A DNA stretch of 64,000 bases, taken from assembly GCA_036501825.1 (NCBI GenBank), contig DASXZP010000036.1:1-64000 (forward strand), given 5' to 3'. The translations under genes were made by a program, and so were the position numbers. Origin of the DNA: JAFECT01 sp036501825 (GTDB taxonomy: Bacteria > Pseudomonadota > Alphaproteobacteria > Caulobacterales > Caulobacteraceae). Below the pieces are notes generated by a model. That model ran no database searches. It was given only the letters and a program-made list of their open reading frames with translations, and was not told the origin of the DNA. Positions 43,155-55,100 of this stretch are shown in pieces (position 1 is the stretch's first letter; every line of letters starts with the position of its first letter).

Positions 43155-46100
43155 TCAGAAGGTGAACTTGAAGTCCAGGCTGCCGCGTTGGCTCGAGGTC
43201 GATTTACCGAACTCGTTGGTGTAGTCGGCGCTCACCGACAGCGGGCCGCTGCCGAAGACGGTCAGGCCCACCGACGCGACGCCCGCGGCGCTGTTGTACG
43301 GCGTCTGAATGAACGCCGGCCGGGCGCCCTGGCCCGCGCCGATGAAGCTGATCGGCAGGAAAAGGTCGTCGTTGGTGGAGAAGCGGCCGCCGATCTTGAA
43401 GGTCAGTTCGGCGCGCTGCTTGTCGTTCTCATAGATCACCCGGCCGAACGCGAGGTCGGGTTGCGCCGCCTCGATGAAGTGGGTGTCGCCGTCGCTCTTC
43501 ACCCCGATGCCCGCAAGCCCGGTTTCGGCGAACGCGTTGGTGCGCAGCATGGTGGACGTTGCCTGCACCTCCGGCCGCACGAACCACTTGCCGTAGGTGT
43601 AGAGCTTGGACGCGTTCACCTGCACCTGGGCGTAACCCGTCTGCACGTTGGAGCGGCCGACGCCGGGGGGAAGCATCCCGATCACATCGACCTGGCGCGC
43701 CATGTCGAGTGAGGTCCAACCGCCGGTGACGCCGAAGCCCAGCGCCAGGCCGTCGGGCGTGCGGCGCTGGAAGCCCACGCCGAGATCGCCGCCCTGGCCC
43801 GACGCACGGCCGCGGCCGTTGTTGACCGAGAGATCGGTGATCGCCTGGTAGCCGGCCGCCGCGGTCATCGACCACTCGCCGTTGATCGGACGCTGCCAGC
43901 CGCCGCTCGCGGTCTGACCGATCTCGCGAGAGTCCCAATAGCCGCCTTCCGCGTTGCCGCGTTCGGTGAAGCCGCCGCCCTTCACCCACACACAATCCTT
44001 GTCGACGGTGGTGGTGGTGGTCGACAGGCAGCCGAACAGGTCGTCGCCGAACTGATTGGCCTCGAGCATCTGGGCGCGGAGCGGTGCGACCAGCGGTTCG
44101 GGGTTCAGCTGGTCGAACACCGCGGCGTAGAGCGCCTGCTGGCCCGACGTCATGTTGCCGAGGTAGGCCAGCAAGCGGCCGATGCCCGCGGAGCCGCCCA
44201 CATCCACCGCCGAGTCCATGTGGTGACCGAGGCGCTGTTCGTTGGGCGTCAGGAACGGCTGACCGAAGTTGGTCTGGATGGTCAGTTGGATGCCGATGTT
44301 GTTGGCGATGATGCCGTAGTCGATCGCAATGGTGGGCGCGATCTGCAGTCCGTCGTTGGTCGCCGTGCCCTTGGTGGCGAACAGGGTCACCGGATGGTTG
44401 TCCTGCAGCCAGGTGAGGATCACGTTGCCCGTGCCCGCAACGGTCGTATTGCCGCTGACGTTCACCAGGTCCGACGGGTAGGGGCCGAAGGCCACGTCGA
44501 AGTCGAGGTGGCCGGCGGAGGTCTGCACGAAGTTGCCGGTCAGGTTCACCGTCTCGATGACGCGCGCGCCGTAGAGCAGGTTGAACCGCGGGTCGCCGTC
44601 GGCGTCGAGGTTGCCGAAGGTCGCGCCGTTCAACAGGTCGATCGGAACCAGCGGGGCCGACAGGCCCATCTGGAATTCGCCGCTGTTGGTGAAGGTCCCG
44701 GTCGATCCAGCCGAGGCGTCCTGCAGCGCGATGGTGTGGAACGCGATGAAGGTCGAGCCCAGCTCGTTGTTGAAGGCGTTGACGCCGCCGCCGAGGAAGA
44801 TGTCGCCGACCACGGTCCCGGTGTTGTCCACCGTGTCGTTGCCGAAGGTGGTGGTGATCGCAACGCCCGACACTGCCGACAACGAGGTGGTGGTGGTGAT
44901 CAGGTTGTCGGCGCCGCCGTCGACATAGATGCCCATGCCCGTGCCGGAGCCGCCGCGGATGGCGTCCTCGGCGTCGATGGTGATGTCGCCGCCGCCGAGC
45001 GAACCGGTACTTTCGGCGAAGATACCGGTGGAGTTGTTCTCCAGCGCCATCACCTTGCCGTCGATGGTCAGCTCGATGGAGCCGCCCTGGCCGACGCCGC
45101 CGGCGGTGCCGTGGAACGCGCCTTCGACATAGCCGCCGCCGCCGCCGATCGACTGAGCGATGATGCCCGTCGAGTCGGCGCCCATGACGAAGATGTCGCC
45201 GGTTTGGGTGAAGACAATGTCGCCGCCGTTGCCGATGCCGGCGCCGGAAAGCGTGACGCTCGGCGGATCGATGCCGATGAACGCCGCCCCGCCGCCGCCG
45301 CCGATCGACTGCAGGAACACCCCGTTCGAGCCGTCGCCGAAGGTGTAGATGCCGCCGGTGTTGATCAGCGTGACGTTGCCGCCGTCGCCTTCGCCGCCGC
45401 CCAGGGTCACGTCGAGCGAACCGGCGCCTTCGATGCGCGCCTCGCCGCCGCCGCCGCCCACCGACTGCACGAACAGGCCGTTGGCGTGGTCGCCCTCGGT
45501 GATCACCCCGCCGTTGAAGGTCGCGGTGATGTCGCCGCCGCTGAGGCCCGTGCCGCCGGTCGAACCGAGGACCAGCTGCACCGCGACCGCGTCCGCATCG
45601 GCGCCGTGAACGTCGACGCTGGCGTCTCCGCCGCCGCCGCCGATCGATTGGATGATCTCGCCTGTGGAGAGCTCGCCGGTGGTGCCGATCATGCCGTCGT
45701 GGGTGAAGACGATGTTGCCGCCGGCTTCATTGGTCCCGTCGGTCCCGCCCAGGCTGACGCTGATCGGATCGACCACCGAGCCTGACGGCGCGTAGATGTC
45801 GAGGATCGAACGCCCGCCGCCGCCGCCGATCGACTGGACCAAAGCGCCGGGCGAATTGGCGCCCGTGGACATGATCTCGCCGGTTTGAACGGAGGTGATG
45901 TCGCCGCCGTTGTTGTTGGTCCCGTCCGACCCGCCAAGCGCGAACTGGAAGCCCACGCCGCCGACCGAATAGCCGGCCACGTCGCTGGTCGTACCCAGGC
46001 TGACTTCGGCGCGGATGGTGCCGCCGCCGCCGCCGATCGATTGCTCGAACACGCCGACGCTGTCGTCGCCGCCTTCACCGATGGTGCCGGTCATGTTGAT

Positions 46101-49100
46101 GGTGACGTCGCCGCCGCTGGAGCCCGAGGCCTTCGACGCGCCCGCTTGCGCGGCGACGACCGGATCGGTCGGCGACGGCGGGTTGCTGTTGCCGAAGAAG
46201 CTGAAGCCCGGAAGGCTGACCAGGCTGTCGAAGCTGACCGAGAGCGTGCCGCCGCCGCCGTTGATGCTTTCGGCGTCGATGGCCTGCGAGCCCTGGCCCA
46301 GCACCGTGATGTTGCCGGCCTGGTTCACCGTCACCGCGCCGGCTGTGCCGCCCGCGCCCCCGCCGGTGGCGCCGACCAGGAGCGAGATCGAGTTGGACAG
46401 GGCCATGCTGCCCACGCCCGGCTCGAGGCTGAGGCCGACGTTGGCGTCGCCGCCGCCGCCGCCGATGCTTTCGGCGAGGATGCCGTCGGCGTTGGCGCCG
46501 TGGGTGATGATCTCACCGGTGTTGGTGACGGTTACTGTCCCGCCATTGCCGCCGTCGCCGCCCTGGCCCCCGATGGTGATCATCGGGGCCTGCTGCGTCG
46601 TCGTGCCCGAGCCGATCTGCGCCGAGAGCGACAGGGCGATGCCGCCGTCGCCGCCGCCGCCGCCGATCGATTGCGCAACAATCCCGTGGGCGCCGTCGCC
46701 GTAGGTGTCGACCAGGCCCGAGTTGTCGACGGTGACCGTACCGGCGTCGCCCCCGGTTCCGCCGAAGCCGCCGATGTTCAGGGTAAAGCTGGCGCTGTCC
46801 TTGCCGGCCGTCATGCCGAACAGGTCAGCCACCGCGCCGCCCTGGCCGCCGCCGCCGCCGATCGAAAGCGCCAGGATGCCGTAGGCGTCTTGGCCGTGGG
46901 TGACGACCTGGCCGGTATAGGCGCCCGAACTTGGCTCGTTGATGACCGTGACGTTGCCGCCGGTGCCGCCCGAGCCGCCGAAGCCGCCCATGTTGAAGCT
47001 GATGCGGTGGGTGGTGTTGTCGCCGGACGCGCCGAGCGTCGCCTGCAGCACGGTGCCGCCGGTGCCGCCGCCGCCGCCGATGGAGGCCGCGAGGATGCCG
47101 TCGGACTGTTCGCCGTAGGTGAAAATCTGGCCCTGGTTGGTGACGATCACCGTACCGCCCGCACCGCCCGTGCCGCCGAAGCCGCCGACGTTGACGTCGA
47201 GCGCGTCGCTGCCGTTGGTGCCCTGCAGGGTGGCGTCGATGATGCCGCCGCCGGTGCCGCCGCCGCCGCCGATGGACTCCGCTTCGATGCCTTCGGACTG
47301 GACGCCGTTGGTGACGATGACGCCGGTGTTGAGCACGTTGACGGTGTTGGCGAACGAGCCGGAGCTGCCCTGGCCGCCGACGTTGACCGCGATGGTGCGT
47401 TGGGTGGCGTCGTCTTCCTGGCCGCCGATCTGGAGCGCCAGATTATAGTCCGAACCGCCGGCCCCGCCGCCGCCGCCGATCGACTGCGCGAGCACGCCGT
47501 CGGAGTGATAGCCCTGGGTGACTATGGTGGCCGAGGTGTCGACGTAGACCGTGCCCGACGTCGCCGCCACACCGCCGTTGCCGCCGACCGAGACGCTGAG
47601 CGCCGCGGTGTTCTGGAACACGACGTTCACGTTGCCGCCGCCGGCGCCGCCGCCGCCGCCGATCGACTGCGCCATGATGCCGTTGGCGCTGTCGCCGCTG
47701 GTCAAGATGTCGCCGGTCGCACCGACATAGACGTTGCCGCCCACGGCGCCCGTGCCGCCGGTCAGGCCGACGTTTACGGACACGCCGCCGGTCTGCTTGT
47801 CGTTCTTCGGATTGGTGGCGCCGACGCCGACGCTGTCGGAGCTGGACGCGCCGCCGCCGCCGCCGATGGACTGCGCCAGGATGCCGTTGGCGTACTGGCC
47901 GGCGGTTTCGATGATGCCGTTCAGGTGGACGCTGACGTTGCCGCCGATGCCGCCGGTGCCGCCGTCGCGGCCGATGGAGATGGTGAGGCTGTTCGACGCG
48001 CCGTAGGCGTAGCCCTGGTCGATGAAGGCCGAACCGCCGCCGCCGCCGATCGACTCCGCTTCGATGCCCATCGCGCCCGTGCCGGTCGTGATGATGTCTC
48101 CGGTATGATAGACGATGACGTCGCCCGCGTTGCCGCCGTTGCCGATGGCGCCGCCGACAGTGAGCACAAAGGTGTTCGAGTCCTTGGTCAGGCCCGCGCC
48201 GATGTTCAGCGCGGAGTTGCCGCCCCCGCCGCCGATCGATTGCGCCAGCAGGCCGGTCGACGCCACGCCGTAGGTGAAGATGTTCTCGTCGTCGTGCACG
48301 GTCACCTTGGCCGCGTTGCCGCCGTCGCCCGAACCACCGCCGACGTTGATGATCGCCGCATCCGACGTGTCGTCCGCTGCAGCCGCCGTGATGCCGAACA
48401 CGAAGTTCATACCGGCGTCGCCGCCGCCGCCGCCGATCGACTGCGCGACGAGACCGTCGGCGCCGTCGCCCTTGGTGACGATCTGGGTCGCGTCGGCGAC
48501 CAGCACGCCGCTCTCGTCAAGATAACCGCGGATGACTGTGACGTTGCCGGCATTGCCGCCGTCCGCGCCGGTGCCGCCGACGCCGATGGCCGCGGGGCTG
48601 CCGAACGGCGCGATGGCGCCGGTGATGTTCATGCCGCCCACGCCGCCGCCGCCGCCGATCGACTGCGCCATGACGCCCGCCGCGCCGGAGAATTCCGATG
48701 CGGGAGCATTGGCCGTCGGCGGGGTGACGCCGGTCGGTGTCGGCGTGCCCGACGCGTCGACGAAGACGTTGCCGACGCTGTAGAGGGTGACGTCGCCCGA
48801 ATCCGCGCCCGTGCCGCCGGAGCCGCCGACGCCGACAGCGATGCCGACGCCCTGGGTCTTCGACGTGGCCTTGCCGAGGTTGACGTCGGCGGAGATGTCG
48901 AGACCGCCCGAACCGCCGCCGCCGGCGACGCTCTGCGCCAGGATGCCGATGGCGCCCGCGCCGACGACGTCGACCTGGCCGTATTGTGTTGCGACGACAT
49001 TGCCGCTCGCCGCGCCGGCGCCGCCGAAGCCGCCGATGCCGAAGGTGAGGTTGGGCTGGGTCGACGCCGTGTCCGCGGTGATCCCGCCGGAGATGTTGAT

Positions 49101-52100
49101 GGCGCCGTCGCCGCCGCCGCCGCCGATGGACTGCACGACCAGGCCGCGCGAATAGCGGCCGCTGGCGTAGAGGTTGGCGTCCACCGTGGCGTAGACGTTG
49201 CCGCCGATGCCGCCGTTGGCGCCCGAGCCGCCGATGCCGACGACAAACGTGCCGTCGATGGCCGCGCCGCCCGAGATGTTGATGCCGCCGTCGCCGCCGC
49301 CGCCGCCGATGGACTGGGCGATCACCGCCGACTTGTCGTCGCCGGTCGCAACGACCTGCGCCAGGGTCGAGTTCGCGCCCTGCACCGACAGATGCACCGT
49401 GCCCGCGTTGCCGCCCGAACCGCCGAAGCCGCCGAGGCCGATGGTCGCCGCGTTACCGGCGCTCGAACCGCCCGGCGTGGTGATCGCCAGCGAGCCGGTG
49501 ATGTCGATGCCGCCGTTGCCGCCGCCGCCGCCGATGGACTGCGCCACGACGCCGTTCGAACCGTCCGGCGTGACCGTGTACGACGCCGAGCCGTCTGACG
49601 GCGTGAAGATGGTCGAGGCGCCCGCGCCCAGCGCATAGACGTTGCCGGTGACGCTGAGCGAGACATTGCCCGCGTCGCCGCCGCCGCCGCCGAAGCCGCC
49701 GACGCCGATGCCGATGGCGCCGGTCGCGCCCTTGGTCGAAGCCGAGACCGAACCCGTGACGTTGAGGCCGCCGTCGCCGCCGCCGCCGCCGATGCTCTCG
49801 GCCACCACGCCGTCGGAGTTGATTCCATCGGTCTCAGTATCGCCGACGCGCACGAAGGTGACGTTGCCGGCATAACCGCCGACGCCGCCGAAACCGCCCA
49901 CGCCGATGCCGACCGTGCCGGCCGAACCCAGGCTCAACGCCACGTCGCCGGTGACGTCCAGGCCGCCCGCGCCGCCGCCGCCGCCGAGGCTGGCTGCGAC
50001 CACGCCCGGCGCGTCATTGCCGTGCGTGACGACGACGCCGTACATGCCGCCGGTGACATCGCCCGCGTGGCCGCCGTAGCCGCCGAAGCCGCCGAGGCCG
50101 ATGCCCACCGCGACCGAAGTGCTGGCCTTCACGCTCACCGACAGCGAGCCGGTGATGTTCATGCCGCCGTCGCCGCCGCCGCCACCGACGCTCTCCTCCA
50201 TCACGCCAAAGGACTCCGCGCCGTAGGTGAAGACGTTGCCGGTGATGTAGCCGGTGACGTTACCGCCATTGCCCGCGCCGCCGCCGAAGCCGCCGACGCC
50301 GATGCTCACTGCGCCCGTGGCGCCGGTGCCGATCGCGACATCGCCCGTGATGTTGAAGCCGCCGTCGCCGCCGCCGCCGCCGGCGCTCTGCATCAGAATA
50401 CCGTGCGCGTTGGCGCCGTAGGTCACCACGTTGCCGGTCATGTTGCCGTAGACGCCGCCGGCGTTGCCGCCGCCGCCGCCGAAGCCGCCGACGCCGATGC
50501 CGATGTCGCCCGCCACGCCGGTGCCGCCCAGCGTCAGCGCCACGCCGCCGGTGACGTTGAAGCCGCCGTCGCCGCCGCCGCCGCCCAGGCTCTGCATCGT
50601 AACGCCGAACGCGTTGTCGCCTTCGGTCCAGACGTTGCCGGTCACGTTGCCGTAGACGTTGCCCGAGACGCCGCCCTTGCCGCCGAAGCCGCCGAGGCCG
50701 AACTCGATGTTGCCGGCCGAGCCGGTGCTCGCCGCCACGCCGCCTGAGACGTTGAAGCCGCCGTCGCCGCCGCCGCCGCCGACGCTCTGCATCAGAATGC
50801 CGTGCGAGTCGTCGCCGGTGGTGATCACATTGCCGTCGACCGTACCGGTGACGTTGCTGGCCGTGCCGCCGTCGCCGCCGAAGCCGCCGACGCCCACGCC
50901 GATGTTGCCGCCGAGGCCGCCGCTCTGCGCTGCGATCGCTATGCCGCCGGTGACGTTGAAGCCGCCGTCGCCGCCGCCGCCGCCCATGCTCTGGAAGGTG
51001 ATCGCCGAGGCGCTGTCGCCGAGCGTCTGCACGTTGCCGGTGATGCCGGCATAGACCACGCCGCCCGCACCGCCGCCGCCGCCGAAGCCACCGACGCCGA
51101 CACCGATGTTGCCGCTGCCCTCGCCCGAGCCGCTGACGCCGCCGGTGACGTTGAAGCCGCCCGCGCCGCCGCCGCCGCCGACCGATTGCACCAGCACGCC
51201 GACCGAGCCCTTGCCGTCGGTGAACACGTCGCCGGTGACATAGCTGATCACCACGCCGCCGCTCGAGGCCGTACCGCCGGAGCCGCCGACGCCCACGCCG
51301 ATGTTACCCGCACCGGTTTCTGCGCCGGAGATGCCGGCTGTAACGTCGAAGCCGCCCGAGCCGCCGCCGCCGCCGATCGACTGCGCAACCACGCCGCGCG
51401 AATAGTCGCCGTTGGTCTCAGCCGCGATGAGCTCGCCGTTGATGGTGACGCCGGTGACGTTCAGCGTGACATTGCCGCCCGCGCCGCCGCCGCCGCCCGT
51501 ACCACCGACGCCGACGCCGAGCGTGCCCGCGCCGGTGCCCGCCACCGAGATGTCGCCGGTGACGTTGAAGCCGCCGTTACCGCCGCCGCCGCCGACCGAC
51601 TGGGCGAGGACCGCGTCGCTGTCGTTGCCTTGCGTATAGGTCGCGCCCGCGATGGTCAGGGTGACGTTGCCGGCATAGCCGCCCGTGCCGCCCGACCCGC
51701 CGACGCCCACGCTGATCGAACCTGCGCCTTCGCCCGAGCCGGAGACTCCGGCCGCGACGTTGAAGCCGCCGTTGCCGCCGCCGCCGCCGAGGCTCTGCGC
51801 CACGACGCCGTCGGAGAAGTTGCCTGCGGTTGTGACGTTGCCGATGACGCCTGCGTAGACGTTGCCGCCGTGACCGCCGTAGGCGCCCGCGCCGCCGACG
51901 CCCACCGACACGGTGCCCGCGCCCGTGCCCGCGCCCGAGATCGACCCGGAGACGTCAAAGCCGCCGTTGCCGCCGCCACCGCCGACGCTTTGCGCCAGGA
52001 AGCCGGTAGAGTTGTCGCCGTGCGTCGAGATCGAAAGCGCATAGGCGTGAACCGTCGCCGAATCGCCGGCCTTGCCGCCGCCGCCGCCGACGCCGACGGA

Positions 52101-55100
52101 CACCGAGCCCGCGCCTTCACCCGCGCCCGAGATCGAGCCCGCGACGTGGAAGCCGCCGTCGCCGCCGCCGCCGCCGATCGATTGCACGACCACGCCGTCC
52201 GACTGATTGCCGTAGGTCACCACCACGCCCGAGACATTGCCGGTGACGTTGCCGGCGTCGCCGCCGCCGCCGCCGCCGCCGCCGATGCCGACACTCACCG
52301 CGCCGGCGCCGGTGCCCGAGCCCGACAGCGCGCCCGACACGTCGAAGCCGCCGCTGCCGCCGCCGCCGCCGACGCTCTGCGCCACGAAGCCCGCGGAGTG
52401 ATCGCCGTGCGTCGCGATCGCGGCCGCATAGCCGTAGACGTTGCCGCCCACGCCGCCGTCGCCGCCGGTGCCGCCGAGGCCGACCGTCACCGAACCTGCG
52501 CCGACGCCGGAACCCGACAGCGCGCCCGAGACGTTGAAGCCGCCTTCGCCGCCGCCGCCGCCGACCGACTGGATGACCACGCCGCCGGAGAAGTCGCCGT
52601 AGGTGACGACCGTCCCGCTCACGTGGCCGTGCACGGTTTCGCCGTAGCCGCCGGCGCCCGCATTGCCGCCGAGGCCCACCGACACGGCGCCCGCGCCCGT
52701 GCCGGCCCCCGCGATATCGCCGGACACATTGAAGCCGCCCGAACCGCCGCCGCCGCCGACGCTCTGGGCGATGAAGCCATAGGAATAGTTGCCGTGCGTG
52801 GTGATCGCGCCGGCGTACCCATAGACGTCGCCGCCGTGGCCGCCGCCTGCACCCGTGCCGCCGAGGCCGACGGTCACCGCCAGGGCGCCGCCGCCGCTCG
52901 CCGCGATCGCGCCCGAGACGTTGAAGCCGCCGTTGCCGCCGCCGCCGCCGACCGACTGCACCACGACGCCGTCGGAGTGATTGCCGTAAGTCACAACATT
53001 GCCGGTCACGTCGCCGGTGACCGTGCCGCCGTAGCCGCCGTGGGCGCCCGAACCGCCGATGCCGACCGCGAGATCACCCGACGCGCCGGCCGAACCGGTC
53101 ACGCCGGCGGAAATGTCGAAGCCGCCCGAACCGCCGCCGCCGCCGACCGACTGAATGAGCGCGCCGGTCGCGTAGGCGCCCTTGGTGGTGATCGAACCGT
53201 CGAAGGTCACGTCGACCGTGCCGCCGTCGCCGCCGCCGCCGCCGTTGCCGCCGACGCCGACGCTCACCGCGCCGGAAACGCCGCCCGAACCGGTGGCCGT
53301 CACCGAGATGGCGAAGCCGCCCGCGCCGCCGCCGCCGCCGACGCTCTGCGCCAGCAGGCCGGTGGAGAAATTGCCGTAGGTGTAGATCGTGCCGCCCGTG
53401 TCGCCGTAGACGCCGCCGCCCTTGCCGCCGTTGCCGCCGGTGCCGCCGACGCCGACCGAAATGGCGCCCGACGCGGCGATGCCGCCCGACGCGGCGATCG
53501 CGATCGCGAAGCCGCCGGTGCCGCCGCCGCCGCCGACCGACTGGATGTCGATGCCGTCGGAATTGTTGCCGTGTGTCTCGATCTGGGCGTCGCCGCTGAT
53601 GTGGACATTGCCGCCGTCGCCGCCGTCGCCTCCTGCGCCGCCGATGGCGATGCTGATCGCGCCGATGTAGCCGATCGCGACCTGGGTCGCTGCGCCGCCG
53701 TTGCCGCCGCCGCCGCCGACCGATTCTTCAAAGATGCCGGCCGAGCGATCGCCGGTGGTGATGATCTGCGGATCGCCGGTGATGGTGGTGTTGCCGAGCG
53801 TGACCGTGCCGGGCGACAGGTTGACGTAGACGTCGCCGCCGGCGCCGCCGTTGCCGCCCTGGCCGCCGATCGCGACGCCGACGAAGGCGCTGACCGAGGT
53901 CGCCGAACCGCCGTTGCCGCCGCCGCCGCCGACCGACTGAGCGAAGATGCCGTCGGAGTCGTTGCCGGTGGTCTGGATGAAGCCGGAATCGTTGACGGTC
54001 ACCTTGCCGGAGCCGCCGTTGTAGGCGCTGCCGCCGCCGGAGCCTGCGGTGCCGCCGACCGCCAGCACCACGCCGCCGGAGTTGCCGCCGTCGCCGCCGC
54101 CGCCGCCGATCGACTGGGCTTCGATGCCCGCCGACATGTTGCCGCCGGTGAAGATCTCGCCGGCGTTGGTCACATAGACGTCGCCGCCGGTGCCGCCGGT
54201 GGTCGCGTTGCCGCCGACCGCGGCCAGGCCGCCCGAGTCGCCGCCGTGACCGCCGCCGCCGCCGATCGATTCCGCAAAGATGCCCCGTGACTGGTCGCCC
54301 GTCGTCGCGATCAGGCCGTAGTTATAGACCCCGACCTTGCCGCCGTCGCCGCCGCCGCCGCCCGAGGCGCCGAGCGCGACCAGGCCGCCGTTGGAGGCGC
54401 CCACGCCGCCGCCGCCGCCGATCGACTGCGCGACGACGCCGTCCGAGCCGTAGCCATGGGTTAGGACCTCGCTACCGGCGTAGAGTTTCACCAGCGCTTC
54501 CGCGCCGTTGCCGCCCACCGAACTGGTGCCGCCCAGCGCGACCACGCCGTCAGCCGCGCCTGAGTCGCCGCCGCCGCCGCCGATGGACTGGACGAGAATG
54601 CCCATAGCGTTGTTGCCTTCGGTGACGATGTCGCCGCTCGAATAGACCGCCGCGAGGCTCGCGTTGCCGCCGCCGGCGCCCTCGCTTCCGAGCGCCGCAA
54701 TCGCGATCGAAGAACCGCCCGACCCGCCGCCGCCGCCGATCGACTGGGCTTCCACGCCGATCGAGGCGTTGCCCTTGGTGTAGACGTAGGCGCCGGCGTC
54801 GAGGACGACCTTCGCTTCGCCGCCGTTGCCGCCGCCCGCGCCGTAGGTGCCCAGAGTGACGAGGCCGCCGGAGCTGCCGCCGTTGCCGCCTCCGCCGCCG
54901 ATCGATTCCGCAAACAGACCGATCGCGTAGTCGCCGTGCGTGATGGTGATCGAATTTCCGCCGGCGTAGATCGCCGCCAGCGCGCCGCTGCCGCCCCCTG
55001 CGCCCTGGTCGCCCAAGGTCACGACCGCGTAGCTCGAGCCGGCGTCGCCGCCGTTGCCGCCAATCGATTCCGCGAGCACGCCGTAAGAGAAATTACCCTC

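Noticed and set aside
43188..45785. Smaller plus-strand frames opposite the barrel and linker (43188-43712, 44220-45785)
   Set aside because: They lie opposite a convincing beta-barrel and linker, have no recognisable motif and arise from high GC in the third codon position of the real gene.
45885..49598. 1,237-codon open frame on the plus strand, opposite the autotransporter repeats
   Set aside because: Its protein is only Ala/Asp/Val/Arg-rich repetition (GAVGDD-like) that mirrors the GGC-rich repeats of the other strand. The periodic sequence leaves one antisense frame open by composition; no domain, signal or ribosome-binding site is seen.
50802..54290. 1,162-codon plus-strand open frame opposite the repeats
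   Set aside because: Same cause: repeated AAVAAEAADAHADV-type strings are the antisense of the glycine boxes. It carries no family pattern.
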